Shown: positions 8,282-17,163 of the stretch, one piece after another | How positions within the stretch are numbered: position 1 is the stretch's first letter | How the letters are laid out: every line of letters starts with the position of its first letter | Position numbers and translations under genes: made by a program | Assembly (NCBI GenBank): GCA_046309355.1 | Contig: JBKCPL010000072.1 | Coordinates: 1 to 37,611, forward strand | Length of the DNA stretch: 37,611 nt | Direction of reading: 5' to 3' | DNA from: CAYSBE01 sp046309355 | GTDB taxonomy: Bacteria > Bacteroidota > Bacteroidia > UKL13-3 | The notes under the pieces: generated by a model | Told to the model about the DNA's origin: nothing | The model's database searches: none | What the model saw: only the letters and a program-made list of their open reading frames with translations

Positions 8282-9046
8282 ATGAGCGGAAATATGAATC
8301 TGACTTTAAAGGTATGGCGCCAACGTAACAACAAAGACGAAGGTCGTTTTGAAACCCATAAACTCAGTGGCGTATCACCAGATATGTCGTTTCTTGAAAT
8401 GTTTGACGTATTAAACGATCAGCTGATACGCGAGGGTAAAGACCCTGTTGCATTTGATCATGATTGCCGTGAAGGTATATGCGGAATGTGCAGCATGTTT
8501 ATAAACGGCAGACCTCACGGTCCAAACCGTGGTGTAACAACCTGTCAGTTACACATGCGTTCGTTTAACAATGGCGACACCATTGTAGTAGAACCCTGGA
8601 GGGCAAAAGCATTTCCCGTTATAAAAGATTTGGTTGTTAACCGTTCTGCATTCGACCGCATTATTTCAGCAGGTGGCTATATTTCTGTAAATACCGGCAA
8701 CGCGCAGGATGCGAATTCAATTCCCATTGGTAAAGATGATGCAGATGCTGCCTTTGCTGCAGCAACATGTATTGGTTGTGGTGCGTGTGTAGCAGCGTGT
8801 AAAAATGCTTCGGCCATGCTGTTCGTTTCAGCTAAGGTATCTCAGTTTGCGCTGCTCCCACAAGGCCAGCCTGAACGTCATGAACGTGTAATGAATATGG
8901 TGTCACAAATGGATGCCGAAGGTTTTGGTTCGTGTACCAACACAGGCGCGTGTGAAGCCGAGTGCCCCAAAGGCATATCGCTTTCCAATATTGCACGCAT
9001 GAATCGTGATTACATAGCTGCGCAGTTGGTTACACAGAAGGTATAA
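8282..9046 (+). CDS. sdhB: Succinate dehydrogenase / fumarate reductase iron-sulfur subunit
   Basis: This 254-residue subunit passes electrons from FAD to the quinone site. The [2Fe-2S] ligands are Cys62, Cys67, Cys70 and Cys88 (DCREGICGMC...TTC). The second domain has CIGCGACVAAC with Cys163, 166, 169 and 173, and a third set at Cys218, 224 and 228 (SCTNTGACEAECPKG). All expected cysteines for the three clusters are present. It is the last gene of the sdhCAB operon. Confidence 0.97.
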   Translation: MSGNMNLTLKVWRQRNNKDEGRFETHKLSGVSPDMSFLEMFDVLNDQLIREGKDPVAFDHDCREGICGMCSMFINGRPHGPNRGVTTCQLHMRSFNNGDTIVVEPWRAKAFPVIKDLVVNRSAFDRIISAGGYISVNTGNAQDANSIPIGKDDADAAFAAATCIGCGACVAACKNASAMLFVSAKVSQFALLPQGQPERHERVMNMVSQMDAEGFGSCTNTGACEAECPKGISLSNIARMNRDYIAAQLVTQKV

Positions 9047-9182
9047 CCTTCGTACTAGTAAACCTGAAGTAGTTGCCTATTGTCCGTTTATCGGTACAAT
9101 TTTGGCTACAGATGCAACTGAATGCCTGAAACGGGTATCTATCAATAAATTTTGTTACTTTGTACGGCAATCATTTAATGGT

Positions 9183-11837
9183 TTGAAATTACGCTTTTGT
9201 ATCTGGCTATTTTTATTAATTGGAGCTAAGGTTAGTTTAGCTACACATTACCGTGCCGGAGAAATAACCTACAAACGATTAATCGGCAGAGAATACCAGG
9301 TTACTGTTATAACCTACACCGACCCACGAAGCGATGCCAACCCGAATACCGCATCCATAACCATTAATTGGGGAGACGGTAAAAGCGAAATTGTTCAACG
9401 TACAGTCAGAAATGACATCAACAGTAAAATTCAGGAAAACATTTACGAGGCACGTCATACCTATGGTACAGATGGGAATTTTCTAGTAAGTGTATCAGAC
9501 CCTAATCGTGTAAACGGTATTCTGAATATTAATAACGGATTTTCACGAGACCTGGCTTTTTATGTTCAGTCGGTTATTACCGTGAACAGTTCCATTCAAA
9601 GCAATGAATCGCCAAAACTACTAGGACGCCCTCTGGATGAAGGATGTGTCAATTTTTTGTATACACACAATCCGGGTGCTTTCGACCCTGATGGCGACTC
9701 GCTGGTGTACCAACTTGTTCCGCCCATGATTGGTCCGGGTGAAGATGTGCCGCTTTACGTGCCACCGTTTAATACCGATAGTTTCACCATAAATCCGGTT
9801 ACGGGTACTGTATTTTGGGCTAAGCCAAACAGGGCAGGCATTTACAACATTGCCATTCGAATAGTCGAATTCAGAAACGGAATTTTTGTAGGTTATGTCA
9901 TACGCGATATGCAGATTGAGATTTATACCTGCGCCAACACTCCTCCTACATTACTCCCAATGGCCAATGCATGTGTAACAGCTGGTGAAAACATATCACG
10001 AACCATTAGCGGAAGCGATATAAATACCACACAGAAATTGACTATAGAACCGGTTGGTGGAGCCTTCGTACAACCCGTTAATCCAGCATCGATAAACCCA
10101 AATCCGGCAACAGGTTTTATTAATGTTACTGCTCAGTTTAACTGGAAGCCTGTGTGTACCAACATACGTAATCAGCCACACCAAATACTGTTTAATATCC
10201 GGGATAATTTTGCCATACCCGGCAATTATGTAGATGGCTTTTTTATTAAAGTAAACGGTCCTCCTGTAAAAAATGTAAAAGTGGTTCAGGATGGTCGGAG
10301 TTCATTTCGTGTGAGCTGGGATGAAGATACCTGCAAACTGGCTACACAGTATGATGTATACAGAAGAATAGACTCATCAAATTGGAATCCTCCGCAATGC
10401 TATACAGGAATTGATCCGGCAGCTGGTTTTCTTAAAATAGCTACTCTCAAACTGAATGAAACTCCCTCAAAATTTGACACACTGGATGATGACAATGGCC
10501 GTGGGTTATCGCCCATGATTAGGTATTGCTACCGCATAGTTGCCAAGTATCCGGCCCGAAATGCATTGGGTGCAGTAATTGGCGGACGTATGGATGAAAG
10601 TTATGCCTCAGCCGAAGTATGTAATCAGATTATAAGAAGTAAGCCTGTTTTAACCAAGGTGAGTGTGGAAACAACCTCTGCAACCGATGGGCGTATGAAT
10701 ATTGCTTTTTTACGACCCGACACGCTTGATACCAGCATATATCAACCACCCTACGAATTGCGGTTTAAGAGAAAGACTGCTGAAAGTACAAATTACACTG
10801 TATTCAAAACCCTTACGTATTCATCCTTCACAGCTATACGTGATTCAGCATTTACCGACAATCTGATTGATACAGAAACCAAACAGTGGCAGTATGTCAT
10901 TGACTTTTTCAGCAATACCAATACAGTTGAGAAATATATTGATTCGAGCCCTTCAGCTAGCAGTGTATTTGCTGCCAACTATGCAACAGATAAGGCCAAT
11001 AAGCTAAGTTGGATAGCTGATGTACCGTGGCTAAACGATACGTTTATCGTTTACCGCAAAAATAACCTGAACACATTTGATGCCATCGCATTTACCACAA
11101 CAGCCGAATATACAGATACTGGACTGACCAACGGAGTTCGTTATTGCTACCGTATTGAATCACAAGGACGATACAGCACGCTTGCCGAACGACTTATTAA
11201 TTTTTCGCAGGAAATTTGCGGAATTCCGCTCGATACAATTCCGCCTTGTCCACCTAAACTTACAGTTTTACCTCCCTGCGATAATATTCGGTCAAATGCC
11301 GGAAATCGGTTGATTTGGACACAGAATATCACATGCGCTCAAGACATTGAGCTTTACCGTGTGTATTATAAAAAATCAGTTGAAGAAAAGTGGGAACAGG
11401 TAGTAGAGCTACCTTACACTACCAAAGAATTTCTGGACGTTCGCAGTGAGATAAAAAAATCAATAGCTGGCTGTTATGCAGTAACCGGGTTAGACAGCAA
11501 TGGGAACGAAAGCGGCAAAACAAACGAAGTATGTATTGATAATTGTCCGTTGTATGCAATTCCTAATGTATTTACACCCAATAACGATACGGAAAACGAT
11601 ATGCTGCGGCCCTTCCCCTACCGATTTATCAATTCTATTGATATAAAAATTTATAACCGTTGGGGTGGTCTGGTATTTAATACTACCAACATTGATATAG
11701 AATGGGACGGCACTGATCAAATAACCGGTAAAGAGTTGCCCGATGGGGTATACTATTACGTGTGCGATATATACGAACGCTTTTTGGAAGGTGAGAAAAA
11801 AAGAAGCATTCGTGGCACAGTACATCTAATTCGATAA
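9183..11837 (+). CDS. Large exported protein with type B T9SS sorting (gliding motility-associated) C-terminal domain
   Basis: The frame is open from 9102 but has no in-frame ATG near its start. TTG at 9183 begins a typical signal peptide (KLRFCIWLFLLIGAKVSLA) before the mature HYRAGEITYKRL and gives 884 residues; TTG at 9102 would bury the signal. The mature part has Ig/PKD-like beta domains, including NWGDGKSE and FDPDGDSLVYQLVPP, then fibronectin-like segments such as VSWDEDTCKLATQYDVYRR. The last ~85 residues have the type B (CHU_C) signature: PNVFTPNNDTEND, IYNRWGGLVF, WDGTDQITGKELPDGVYYY and a terminal GTVHLIR. That domain directs export through the type IX secretion system. The ligand or surface role is unknown. 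ribE follows after 3 bases. Confidence 0.88.
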   Translation: MKLRFCIWLFLLIGAKVSLATHYRAGEITYKRLIGREYQVTVITYTDPRSDANPNTASITINWGDGKSEIVQRTVRNDINSKIQENIYEARHTYGTDGNFLVSVSDPNRVNGILNINNGFSRDLAFYVQSVITVNSSIQSNESPKLLGRPLDEGCVNFLYTHNPGAFDPDGDSLVYQLVPPMIGPGEDVPLYVPPFNTDSFTINPVTGTVFWAKPNRAGIYNIAIRIVEFRNGIFVGYVIRDMQIEIYTCANTPPTLLPMANACVTAGENISRTISGSDINTTQKLTIEPVGGAFVQPVNPASINPNPATGFINVTAQFNWKPVCTNIRNQPHQILFNIRDNFAIPGNYVDGFFIKVNGPPVKNVKVVQDGRSSFRVSWDEDTCKLATQYDVYRRIDSSNWNPPQCYTGIDPAAGFLKIATLKLNETPSKFDTLDDDNGRGLSPMIRYCYRIVAKYPARNALGAVIGGRMDESYASAEVCNQIIRSKPVLTKVSVETTSATDGRMNIAFLRPDTLDTSIYQPPYELRFKRKTAESTNYTVFKTLTYSSFTAIRDSAFTDNLIDTETKQWQYVIDFFSNTNTVEKYIDSSPSASSVFAANYATDKANKLSWIADVPWLNDTFIVYRKNNLNTFDAIAFTTTAEYTDTGLTNGVRYCYRIESQGRYSTLAERLINFSQEICGIPLDTIPPCPPKLTVLPPCDNIRSNAGNRLIWTQNITCAQDIELYRVYYKKSVEEKWEQVVELPYTTKEFLDVRSEIKKSIAGCYAVTGLDSNGNESGKTNEVCIDNCPLYAIPNVFTPNNDTENDMLRPFPYRFINSIDIKIYNRWGGLVFNTTNIDIEWDGTDQITGKELPDGVYYYVCDIYERFLEGEKKRSIRGTVHLIR

Positions 11838-11840
11838 AAT

Positions 11841-12434
11841 ATGTTTACAGGAATCATTGAATGCATTGGAAAGATAACCGCTATAGTTGAGCAGGATTCA
11901 AATATTCACTTCACTATACAATCGCCTATCAGCTCATTGTTGCACATTGACCAAAGTGTAGCACACGATGGAGTATGCCTGACCGTAACACACGTGCATG
12001 AAGATACGCATCAGGTAACCGCAATAGCAGAAACATTACGCATGACTGCGTTGAACACTTGGAAAATCGGCACCGAAATAAACATAGAACGTTGCATGCC
12101 GGCTAACGGACGATTTGATGGACACATCGTACAAGGCCATGTTGATACGATAGCAACATCTACAGAGATAGAAAATGCACAGGGCAGCTGGTACTTTACC
12201 TTCGGCTACGATTCTAAAAGACACGAAAATCTGATTGTACATAAAGGATCTGTTTGTATCAATGGAATCAGCCTGACTGTTTCACACGTTGGTGAGAATT
12301 GGTTTAAAGTTGCCATAATTCCATACACCTATGAACACACGAATATTCACCGTATACAAAAAGGCAGCACGGTAAATATCGAGTTCGATATTATCGGAAA
12401 ATACATTGCACAAAACTTAAAGAACAGGCTCTAA
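11841..12434 (+). CDS. ribE: Riboflavin synthase, alpha subunit
   Basis: This enzyme dismutates two 6,7-dimethyl-8-ribityllumazines to riboflavin. The 197-residue protein has the two tandem lumazine-binding halves of the family. It begins with the hallmark MFTGIIE and contains GRFDGHIVQGHVD (about 93-105) at the end of the first half and CINGISLTV in the second. It starts 3 bases after the stop of the large T9SS cargo gene and may depend on readthrough from it, although the two have no obvious functional link. Confidence 0.96.
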   Translation: MFTGIIECIGKITAIVEQDSNIHFTIQSPISSLLHIDQSVAHDGVCLTVTHVHEDTHQVTAIAETLRMTALNTWKIGTEINIERCMPANGRFDGHIVQGHVDTIATSTEIENAQGSWYFTFGYDSKRHENLIVHKGSVCINGISLTVSHVGENWFKVAIIPYTYEHTNIHRIQKGSTVNIEFDIIGKYIAQNLKNRL

Positions 12435-12490
12435 TAAAAAAACAACAAGCTAGTGTAATTATTGTTACACATCCAACCGACTGCTGGCTA

Positions 12491-12498
12491 TACCTTTG
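12491..12498 (+). promoter_or_regulatory. Putative -7 promoter box for the thioredoxin-rhodanese-OsmC operon
   Basis: TACCTTTG matches the Bacteroidota -7 consensus fully and lies 51 bases before the trxA-like ATG. An ATTG at 12461-12464 is a possible -33 element, but the 26-base spacing is longer than usual. Confidence 0.5.
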
Positions 12499-12549
12499 TA
12501 CTTGTCTTATACGTATTCATCCTTTCACAAACACTAACTACTCAAACTT

Positions 12550-12849
12550 ATGTCGGCATTCAGCGAATTGATACATGGTAAAACTCCCGTTCTGGTTGAC
12601 TTCTCAGCCGAATGGTGCGGACCCTGCAAAATGATGACCCCTGTGTTACAACAGGTAGCCGCAGAGCTGGGCGATGCAGTAAAAATCATAAAAGTAGACG
12701 TAGATAAAAATCCTTCTGCAGCTTCACACTACGCTATTCAAGGAGTTCCAACCTTACTACTTTTCAAAGAAGGAAAGCAGCTGTGGAGGCAATCAGGCGT
12801 ATTACAGGCATCACAACTCATTGGCATTATCCAATCTCTATCCAAATAA
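12550..12849 (+). CDS. Thioredoxin
   Basis: This 99-residue cytoplasmic thiol-disulfide reductant has the active site WCGPC with Cys23 and Cys26, and the cis-proline segment GVPTLLLF with Pro67. The fold is the minimal thioredoxin with no signal peptide. It is the first gene of a tight same-strand group with a rhodanese (10 bases on) and an OsmC-type peroxidase, so it could be the reductant for those partners rather than the general thioredoxin. A main trxA elsewhere in the genome cannot be excluded, so no symbol is assigned. Confidence 0.94.
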   Translation: MSAFSELIHGKTPVLVDFSAEWCGPCKMMTPVLQQVAAELGDAVKIIKVDVDKNPSAASHYAIQGVPTLLLFKEGKQLWRQSGVLQASQLIGIIQSLSK

Positions 12850-12859
12850 ACAAAGCACT

Positions 12860-13174
12860 ATGATTTCACTACTTAAAAAACTTTTAGGCAGCAATAAAGC
12901 TGAACGTATTGCCGATGCCTTGCAGCGTGATGCTGTTATTATTGATGTACGAACACCCGGTGAGTTTTCGTCAGGCCACATTAAGGGTTCGAAGAATATA
13001 CCTCTCAGCCAAATACCTGCACAAGCCGAAAAACTAAAAAAAGCCGGTAAACCTGTTATCGTATGCTGTGCCAGCGGAATGCGCAGTGCACAGGCAGCAG
13101 GCATATTAACCAACAAAGGTGTGGAAGCTATAAACGGAGGGGGTTGGTACAGTTTGCAAAATAAATTGTCATAA
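12860..13174 (+). CDS. Rhodanese-like domain protein
   Basis: The ATG at 12860 gives 104 residues; a longer frame to 12821 overlaps the thioredoxin 3' end and is less likely. The single rhodanese domain has IDVRTPGEFSSGHIKGSKNIPL (about 28-49, shortened here) and the active-site loop CASGMRS with catalytic Cys70 and Arg75. Single-domain rhodaneses carry a persulfide sulfur between thiols; the substrate here is unknown. The N-terminal ~15 residues (ISLLKKLLG) are amphipathic but not a clear signal peptide. It is 3 bases before the OsmC-type gene. Confidence 0.92.
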   Translation: MISLLKKLLGSNKAERIADALQRDAVIIDVRTPGEFSSGHIKGSKNIPLSQIPAQAEKLKKAGKPVIVCCASGMRSAQAAGILTNKGVEAINGGGWYSLQNKLS

Positions 13175-13177
13175 ACG

Positions 13178-13600
13178 ATGAGCACTGTACACGAAGTAAA
13201 AACTACGCTTTTAGAAGGCATGTCGTTTGATTCGGTGGTTGATTACTCGCACCATATCGTAACCGATGCACGTGTCGAGCATGGCGGGCAGGATAAGGGC
13301 CCTACGCCAAAACCGCTTTTACTGACGTCACTAGCCGGATGTACGGGTATGGATGTGGTATCATTACTCCATAAAATGCACGTTTCATTCAGTGATTTTA
13401 GTTTAGATGTTAAAGCCGTGTTGGGAAAAGAACATCCGAAAATGTATGAAGAAATACACATCATTTACCGCATTAAAATCTCCGATAACGAGCATGACAA
13501 AATGCAAAAAGCAGTCACGCTTTCTCAGGATAAATACTGTGGCGTAAGTGCTATGCTTAAAAAAGTTTGTCCGGTAACCTGGGAAATACAATACCTCTAA
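13178..13600 (+). CDS. OsmC/Ohr family peroxidase-like protein
   Basis: This 140-residue protein has the OsmC fold signature with SLAGCTGMD (Cys55) and, in the second half, KYCGVSAML (Cys121). These are the two cysteines that reduce organic hydroperoxides in the family. The sequence resembles the general OsmC/YhfA branch rather than classical Ohr, so the physiological substrate is open. The N-terminus starts 3 bases after the rhodanese stop. At the 3' end its TAA overlaps by 4 bases the stop codon of the convergent beta-barrel gene. Confidence 0.92.
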   Translation: MSTVHEVKTTLLEGMSFDSVVDYSHHIVTDARVEHGGQDKGPTPKPLLLTSLAGCTGMDVVSLLHKMHVSFSDFSLDVKAVLGKEHPKMYEEIHIIYRIKISDNEHDKMQKAVTLSQDKYCGVSAMLKKVCPVTWEIQYL

Positions 13601-14397
13601 AAGGTATAGACCAGTTCATTATTGAAATTGTACCAAAACGTGGGAACAGGCACGACAGGCTGAAAATCGTACATATAACGCATAAATGTGCGAAAGCTTA
13701 AGTGCTCGGTTATTTTAAAACTGACACGTGCATGGTAGCCTATTCTTCTCCTGCCCTCATTGGGCTCCATCCGAATGGTATAATAAGCAGCTATATCCAA
13801 ATCTACTTTATCATTAATAGCATGATCATAACTAATATAAGAGTTAAATCGGGGGCCCCAAATGTGAATCGGTTCCAGGTTAGTCAGCATAGCCGTTTTT
13901 TCAGCGGGCACACCCGTATATCCCCATTTTTCGTATTCCATCATGATTCCTGCAGCAGCATATAGGCTTATTTTTTCGGTTCTAATAAACCTATATCTAT
14001 AATTTCCGGTAAAAGCTACCTTCTGCTCCATTCCCCTTACTTCAAACCATTGATACTGCATCATAAGCTCAGGGTAGAATACGCGGTTAATTTTATTCCG
14101 AAAACGTGTAAAGAGATAGCCACCGCTTAATACGCGCTGCGTTCCGTTTGTGATTAAATCAAAACTACCGGCAATGGTAATCACATGATGCGCATTGATG
14201 CGGTGTGCAAATTCACTTCTTAGCCCATACTGATTGACCACATTACGTTGAGTCTGTGAATTAAAAATGCCGCTCACGTTCCCAGCAAATTTTCTATTTG
14301 TATCTAGCGGTATCATAACAAATGCCTCAGGAAATAGAAACTGGGCATAACTATCATGTAAACAGATAAGCAGAAACGAACATATCAAGTATCGCAT
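13597..14397 (-). CDS. Predicted outer-membrane beta-barrel protein
   Basis: The 266-residue product starts with a signal peptide (MRYLICSFLLICLHDSYA, cleavage before QFLFPEAF). The mature part alternates polar and aromatic residues in many short strands, for example RVFYPELMMQYQWFEV, KVAFTGNYRYRFIR and FNSYISYDHAINDKVDLDIAAYYTIRM, and ends in ELVYTF with the terminal Phe typical of barrel proteins. About 10-12 strands seem possible. It may be related to DUF481/DUF2490-type barrels, but I cannot name a specific family or substrate. Confidence 0.8.
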   Translation of the reverse strand: MRYLICSFLLICLHDSYAQFLFPEAFVMIPLDTNRKFAGNVSGIFNSQTQRNVVNQYGLRSEFAHRINAHHVITIAGSFDLITNGTQRVLSGGYLFTRFRNKINRVFYPELMMQYQWFEVRGMEQKVAFTGNYRYRFIRTEKISLYAAAGIMMEYEKWGYTGVPAEKTAMLTNLEPIHIWGPRFNSYISYDHAINDKVDLDIAAYYTIRMEPNEGRRRIGYHARVSFKITEHLSFRTFMRYMYDFQPVVPVPTFWYNFNNELVYTF

Positions 14398-14401
14398 GCG
14401 G

Positions 14402-14409
14402 CTAAATTA
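14402..14409 (-). promoter_or_regulatory. Putative -7 box ending 4 bases before the beta-barrel start codon
   Basis: On the minus strand TAATTTAG matches five of the six fixed positions of TAnnTTTG, followed by CCGC and then the ATG. This spacing would give a leaderless or almost leaderless mRNA. Confidence 0.3.
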
Positions 14410-14485
14410 AAAGGGAGCGTCCGGTAACTAATACGAAGTTGTAAACACCTGTGTATTTGGGTTTACTTAGACAAAAATGGTGCAG

Positions 14486-14508
14486 ATGAGGTTTTGAAGT
14501 AACCTCAT
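14486..14508 (-). terminator. Hairpin downstream of the YihY-family gene
   Basis: An 8-bp perfect stem (ATGAGGTT/AACCTCAT) with a 7-base loop lies 5 bases after the YihY stop codon. On the minus strand a short T-run (ATTTTTG) follows about 8 bases later, so this is a weak rather than a classical intrinsic terminator. Confidence 0.4.
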
Positions 14509-14513
14509 ACATT

Positions 14514-15503
14514 TTACTGTACATCGGATGACGGGAAATCCTGGGCGATAAGCACCAGTTTATTGCCCTTCTTTTTAGGCAAATCTTTATGCTGGGCAAC
14601 CGTTTTATCAATAGCCACGTTCAGTTCATAGCCAAGCAGTAAGATATACGTATTAATATAAATGAGAAGCATAATAACGATAAGTGCACCAATAGACCCA
14701 TACACCTTATTGTATGAATTAAATGCATTGACATAAGCCGAAAACACAATGGTTGAAAGCAGCGTAACGAGTGTAGCAAATACGGCACCCGGAGAAATAA
14801 ATTTCCACTGTATAGCCTGACTGGGGGCAAAATAGTAAAGCACTGAAATAATGGTAAGAATGATAGCTGCTACTATACCATAGTTTAGCGCAAGCAACAA
14901 AAACGGAGTAAGTTTAGATGGAAAATAAGATAATTGATCGAGCCACTTTAAGGTGTACCGTCCTCCGGTTAATAGCCATACAGATAGTACAAGTGCAACA
15001 AAAACAATTGCCGATAGTATAAGAGCAACAAGACGTTGTTTCCAAAACGAACGCTTCTTTTGGATTGGCCGGTATTTATCAAATGCTTTCATCAGCGAGA
15101 CAAATCCGTTGGTAGAAAAATACACAGCTATTACAAAACCCAGTGATAGCAATCCGCCACGCTGATTTCTTAAAATATCTTCCAGTGTCGATTCAATAGC
15201 CACAAATGTAGAATCCGGTAAAATATTTTGAAAAAAAACGAGCACATCACCGGTTCGGGTTACGGGTATATAGGCCAGCAAAGTAAACAGGAAAATAACT
15301 GTAGGGAAAAGTGCTAGTACAAATGTGTAGGTAAGTGCTGCTGTACGTTGACTGATGTCGCGGGTATCAACCCAACGTGAAAAAAACTCGATAACGGCAT
15401 ACCATGTAATTTCCGGTGAACCCGGAAACGGATGGTGTTTCAAGCGTTTAATTATCCATTTTACAGGTTTTAATTTTAACAGTATGCGGTACGCTAACTT
15501 CAC
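14514..15503 (-). CDS. YihY/BrkB family inner-membrane protein
   Basis: The 329-residue protein has about six transmembrane segments spread over residues 45-290. The family-typical start is ISQRTAALTYTFVLALFPTVIFLF, shortened here to its core AALTYTFVLALFPT, and a later conserved stretch is FAPSQAIQWKFISPGAVFAT. The family was once annotated as ribonuclease BN, which is incorrect; its function is unknown. It is the last gene of a three-gene operon with lhgO and a thioesterase, starting 5 bases after the thioesterase. Confidence 0.9.
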   Translation of the reverse strand: MKLAYRILLKLKPVKWIIKRLKHHPFPGSPEITWYAVIEFFSRWVDTRDISQRTAALTYTFVLALFPTVIFLFTLLAYIPVTRTGDVLVFFQNILPDSTFVAIESTLEDILRNQRGGLLSLGFVIAVYFSTNGFVSLMKAFDKYRPIQKKRSFWKQRLVALILSAIVFVALVLSVWLLTGGRYTLKWLDQLSYFPSKLTPFLLLALNYGIVAAIILTIISVLYYFAPSQAIQWKFISPGAVFATLVTLLSTIVFSAYVNAFNSYNKVYGSIGALIVIMLLIYINTYILLLGYELNVAIDKTVAQHKDLPKKKGNKLVLIAQDFPSSDVQ

Positions 15504-15508
15504 GTATT

Positions 15509-15913
15509 CTATAAAAGTGCTTGTAATTTAGTATACAAAAAATCAGGGCAACGCATAGGTCGCTGAGTTGCTCGGTTAACAAAAACGAGTGTCGTTTCAC
15601 CTACTGCCAGCAATACACCCGCTTCGTTGATAATTTCGTATGTAAAATACATTCGAACCGTTGGCAGAGTTGAAATTATGGTTTTAATGGTAATTAAATC
15701 ATCGTATAAAGCCGGTTTAATAAAATCTGTTTTCATATGTACTACAGGCATCATCACTCCATTTTCTTCCATATTGCGGTAAGTGTAACCCAAGCTGCGC
15801 AATGCTTCTACCCTGCCTGTTTCAAAATACTGTGCATAGTTTCCATAATACACGTATCCCATCTGATCGGTTTCGGCATAGCGCACACGTAGTTGTGTTT
15901 GGTGTGTAAACAT
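15509..15913 (-). CDS. Acyl-CoA thioesterase, 4HBT (YbgC/FadM) family
   Basis: This 134-residue hot-dog-fold protein has the family active-site segment YAETDQMGYVYYGNYAQYFE (about 12-31), in which the Asp of ETDQ is the catalytic residue. Further on is MKTDFIKPALYDD. Such enzymes hydrolyse acyl-CoA thioesters; the chain length cannot be read from the sequence. Its ATG overlaps the lhgO TGA by one base (TGATG), indicating translational coupling. Confidence 0.93.
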   Translation of the reverse strand: MFTHQTQLRVRYAETDQMGYVYYGNYAQYFETGRVEALRSLGYTYRNMEENGVMMPVVHMKTDFIKPALYDDLITIKTIISTLPTVRMYFTYEIINEAGVLLAVGETTLVFVNRATQRPMRCPDFLYTKLQALL

Positions 15914-17127
15914 CAGCTTAGTCGTTTTAAGGCCAGTTCGGCAATGGTTAATCCGATAGAAAGAGACGATGTAGCTGCAGGTGATGGAGCATTCAATATA
16001 TGAATAAATCGTTCACGTTCTATGATTTTAAAATCATCAATAAGTCCTCCGGTTTTATCACACGCCTGAGCACGTACACCTGCTTCGGCAGGTATCAGGT
16101 CATCTTCCTGTACTTCAGGTATAAGCCGTTGTAAGGCATGGGTGAAAGCAGCTTTGCTAAATGAGCGGTAAAATTCTCCCATTCCTGTTTTCCAGTATTT
16201 CAAGGCTACCTTTTGAAAACCCGGCCAAGTAACTGATTCAACCAATTCCTGTACATCTACATCTTCCTTGTTATAGCCCTCACGTTTAAATGCAAAGACA
16301 GCATTGGGACCGGCTTCTACACTGCCATCAATCATGCGGGTAAAATGCACGCCCAGAAACGGAAAGTTAGGATCAGGAACGGGGTAAATCAAATTCTTTA
16401 CCAGGTAACGTTTATCTTCACGCAACATAAAGTATTCACCTCTGAATGGAATGATTCGTGTATCGGTTTCCTCACCTGCCATCTGAGCTATTTTATCGCA
16501 ATACAATCCGGCACAATTAATCATCATACGAGCAGAAACTGTTTGCTGAGTTGTGGTGATATAAACTGTAGAATGCTCTTCGTGAATGTGCTCCACCGGA
16601 TAACCGGATATAACTTCGCCTCCGGCTTCATTTACCAACTTGTGCAGCATGTTACATACCTGTGTATAATCTATGATGCCTGTATACGGAACATGAATAG
16701 CCTTCACCCCATTAAGGTGTGGCTCGTACTCTGCGATTTGTTGTTTGTTTACGTATTTAATTTCGGTTAGTCCATTCTCATGTCCGCGTGCATAGAGTTT
16801 ATCCAATTCAGGAATCTCCTTTTCATCCAGTGCGACAATTAACTTCCCGCATTTTTCATAAGGCACTCCGTACTCGGTGCAGAAGTCAATCATCATCTTA
16901 TATCCGCGAATACAATTCAGCGCCTTGAGGCTACCGGGTTTGTAGTAAATGCCTGAATGAATTACTCCGCTGTTATGTCCGGTTTGGTGTGCGGCCACTT
17001 CCTTCTCTTTTTCAATAACGGCTAAGCGAATACCGGGATTTAACTTTAGCAACTGCCAAGCACTGGCTAATCCTACAATTCCTCCGCCTATAATTACTAT
17101 GTCGTATTTATGTGTAACCTGTATCAT
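15913..17127 (-). CDS. lhgO: L-2-hydroxyglutarate oxidase (FAD-dependent)
   Basis: The 404-residue protein opens with a Rossmann FAD motif, DIVIIGGGIVGLASAWQL (about 9-26), and carries HNSGVIHSGIYYKPGSLKA, characteristic of the LhgO/L2HGDH branch of the DAO family. The C-terminus has the second FAD contact (HILNAPSPAATSSLSIG). It oxidises L-2-hydroxyglutarate to 2-oxoglutarate, usually passing electrons to quinone, and acts as metabolite repair. It leads the operon lhgO-thioesterase-YihY. Confidence 0.9.
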   Translation of the reverse strand: MIQVTHKYDIVIIGGGIVGLASAWQLLKLNPGIRLAVIEKEKEVAAHQTGHNSGVIHSGIYYKPGSLKALNCIRGYKMMIDFCTEYGVPYEKCGKLIVALDEKEIPELDKLYARGHENGLTEIKYVNKQQIAEYEPHLNGVKAIHVPYTGIIDYTQVCNMLHKLVNEAGGEVISGYPVEHIHEEHSTVYITTTQQTVSARMMINCAGLYCDKIAQMAGEETDTRIIPFRGEYFMLREDKRYLVKNLIYPVPDPNFPFLGVHFTRMIDGSVEAGPNAVFAFKREGYNKEDVDVQELVESVTWPGFQKVALKYWKTGMGEFYRSFSKAAFTHALQRLIPEVQEDDLIPAEAGVRAQACDKTGGLIDDFKIIERERFIHILNAPSPAATSSLSIGLTIAELALKRLS

Positions 17128-17163
17128 ACGGCTGCAAAATACACGAATAGAAAGAGTGTGATA

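Noticed and set aside
14514..15503. Ribonuclease BN annotation of the YihY-family gene
   Set aside because: The old name was a misassignment; the protein is a multi-pass membrane protein with no nuclease motif.
16345..16770. 141-residue plus-strand ORF inside lhgO
   Set aside because: Antisense shadow of a confident gene; composition is unlike its neighbours.
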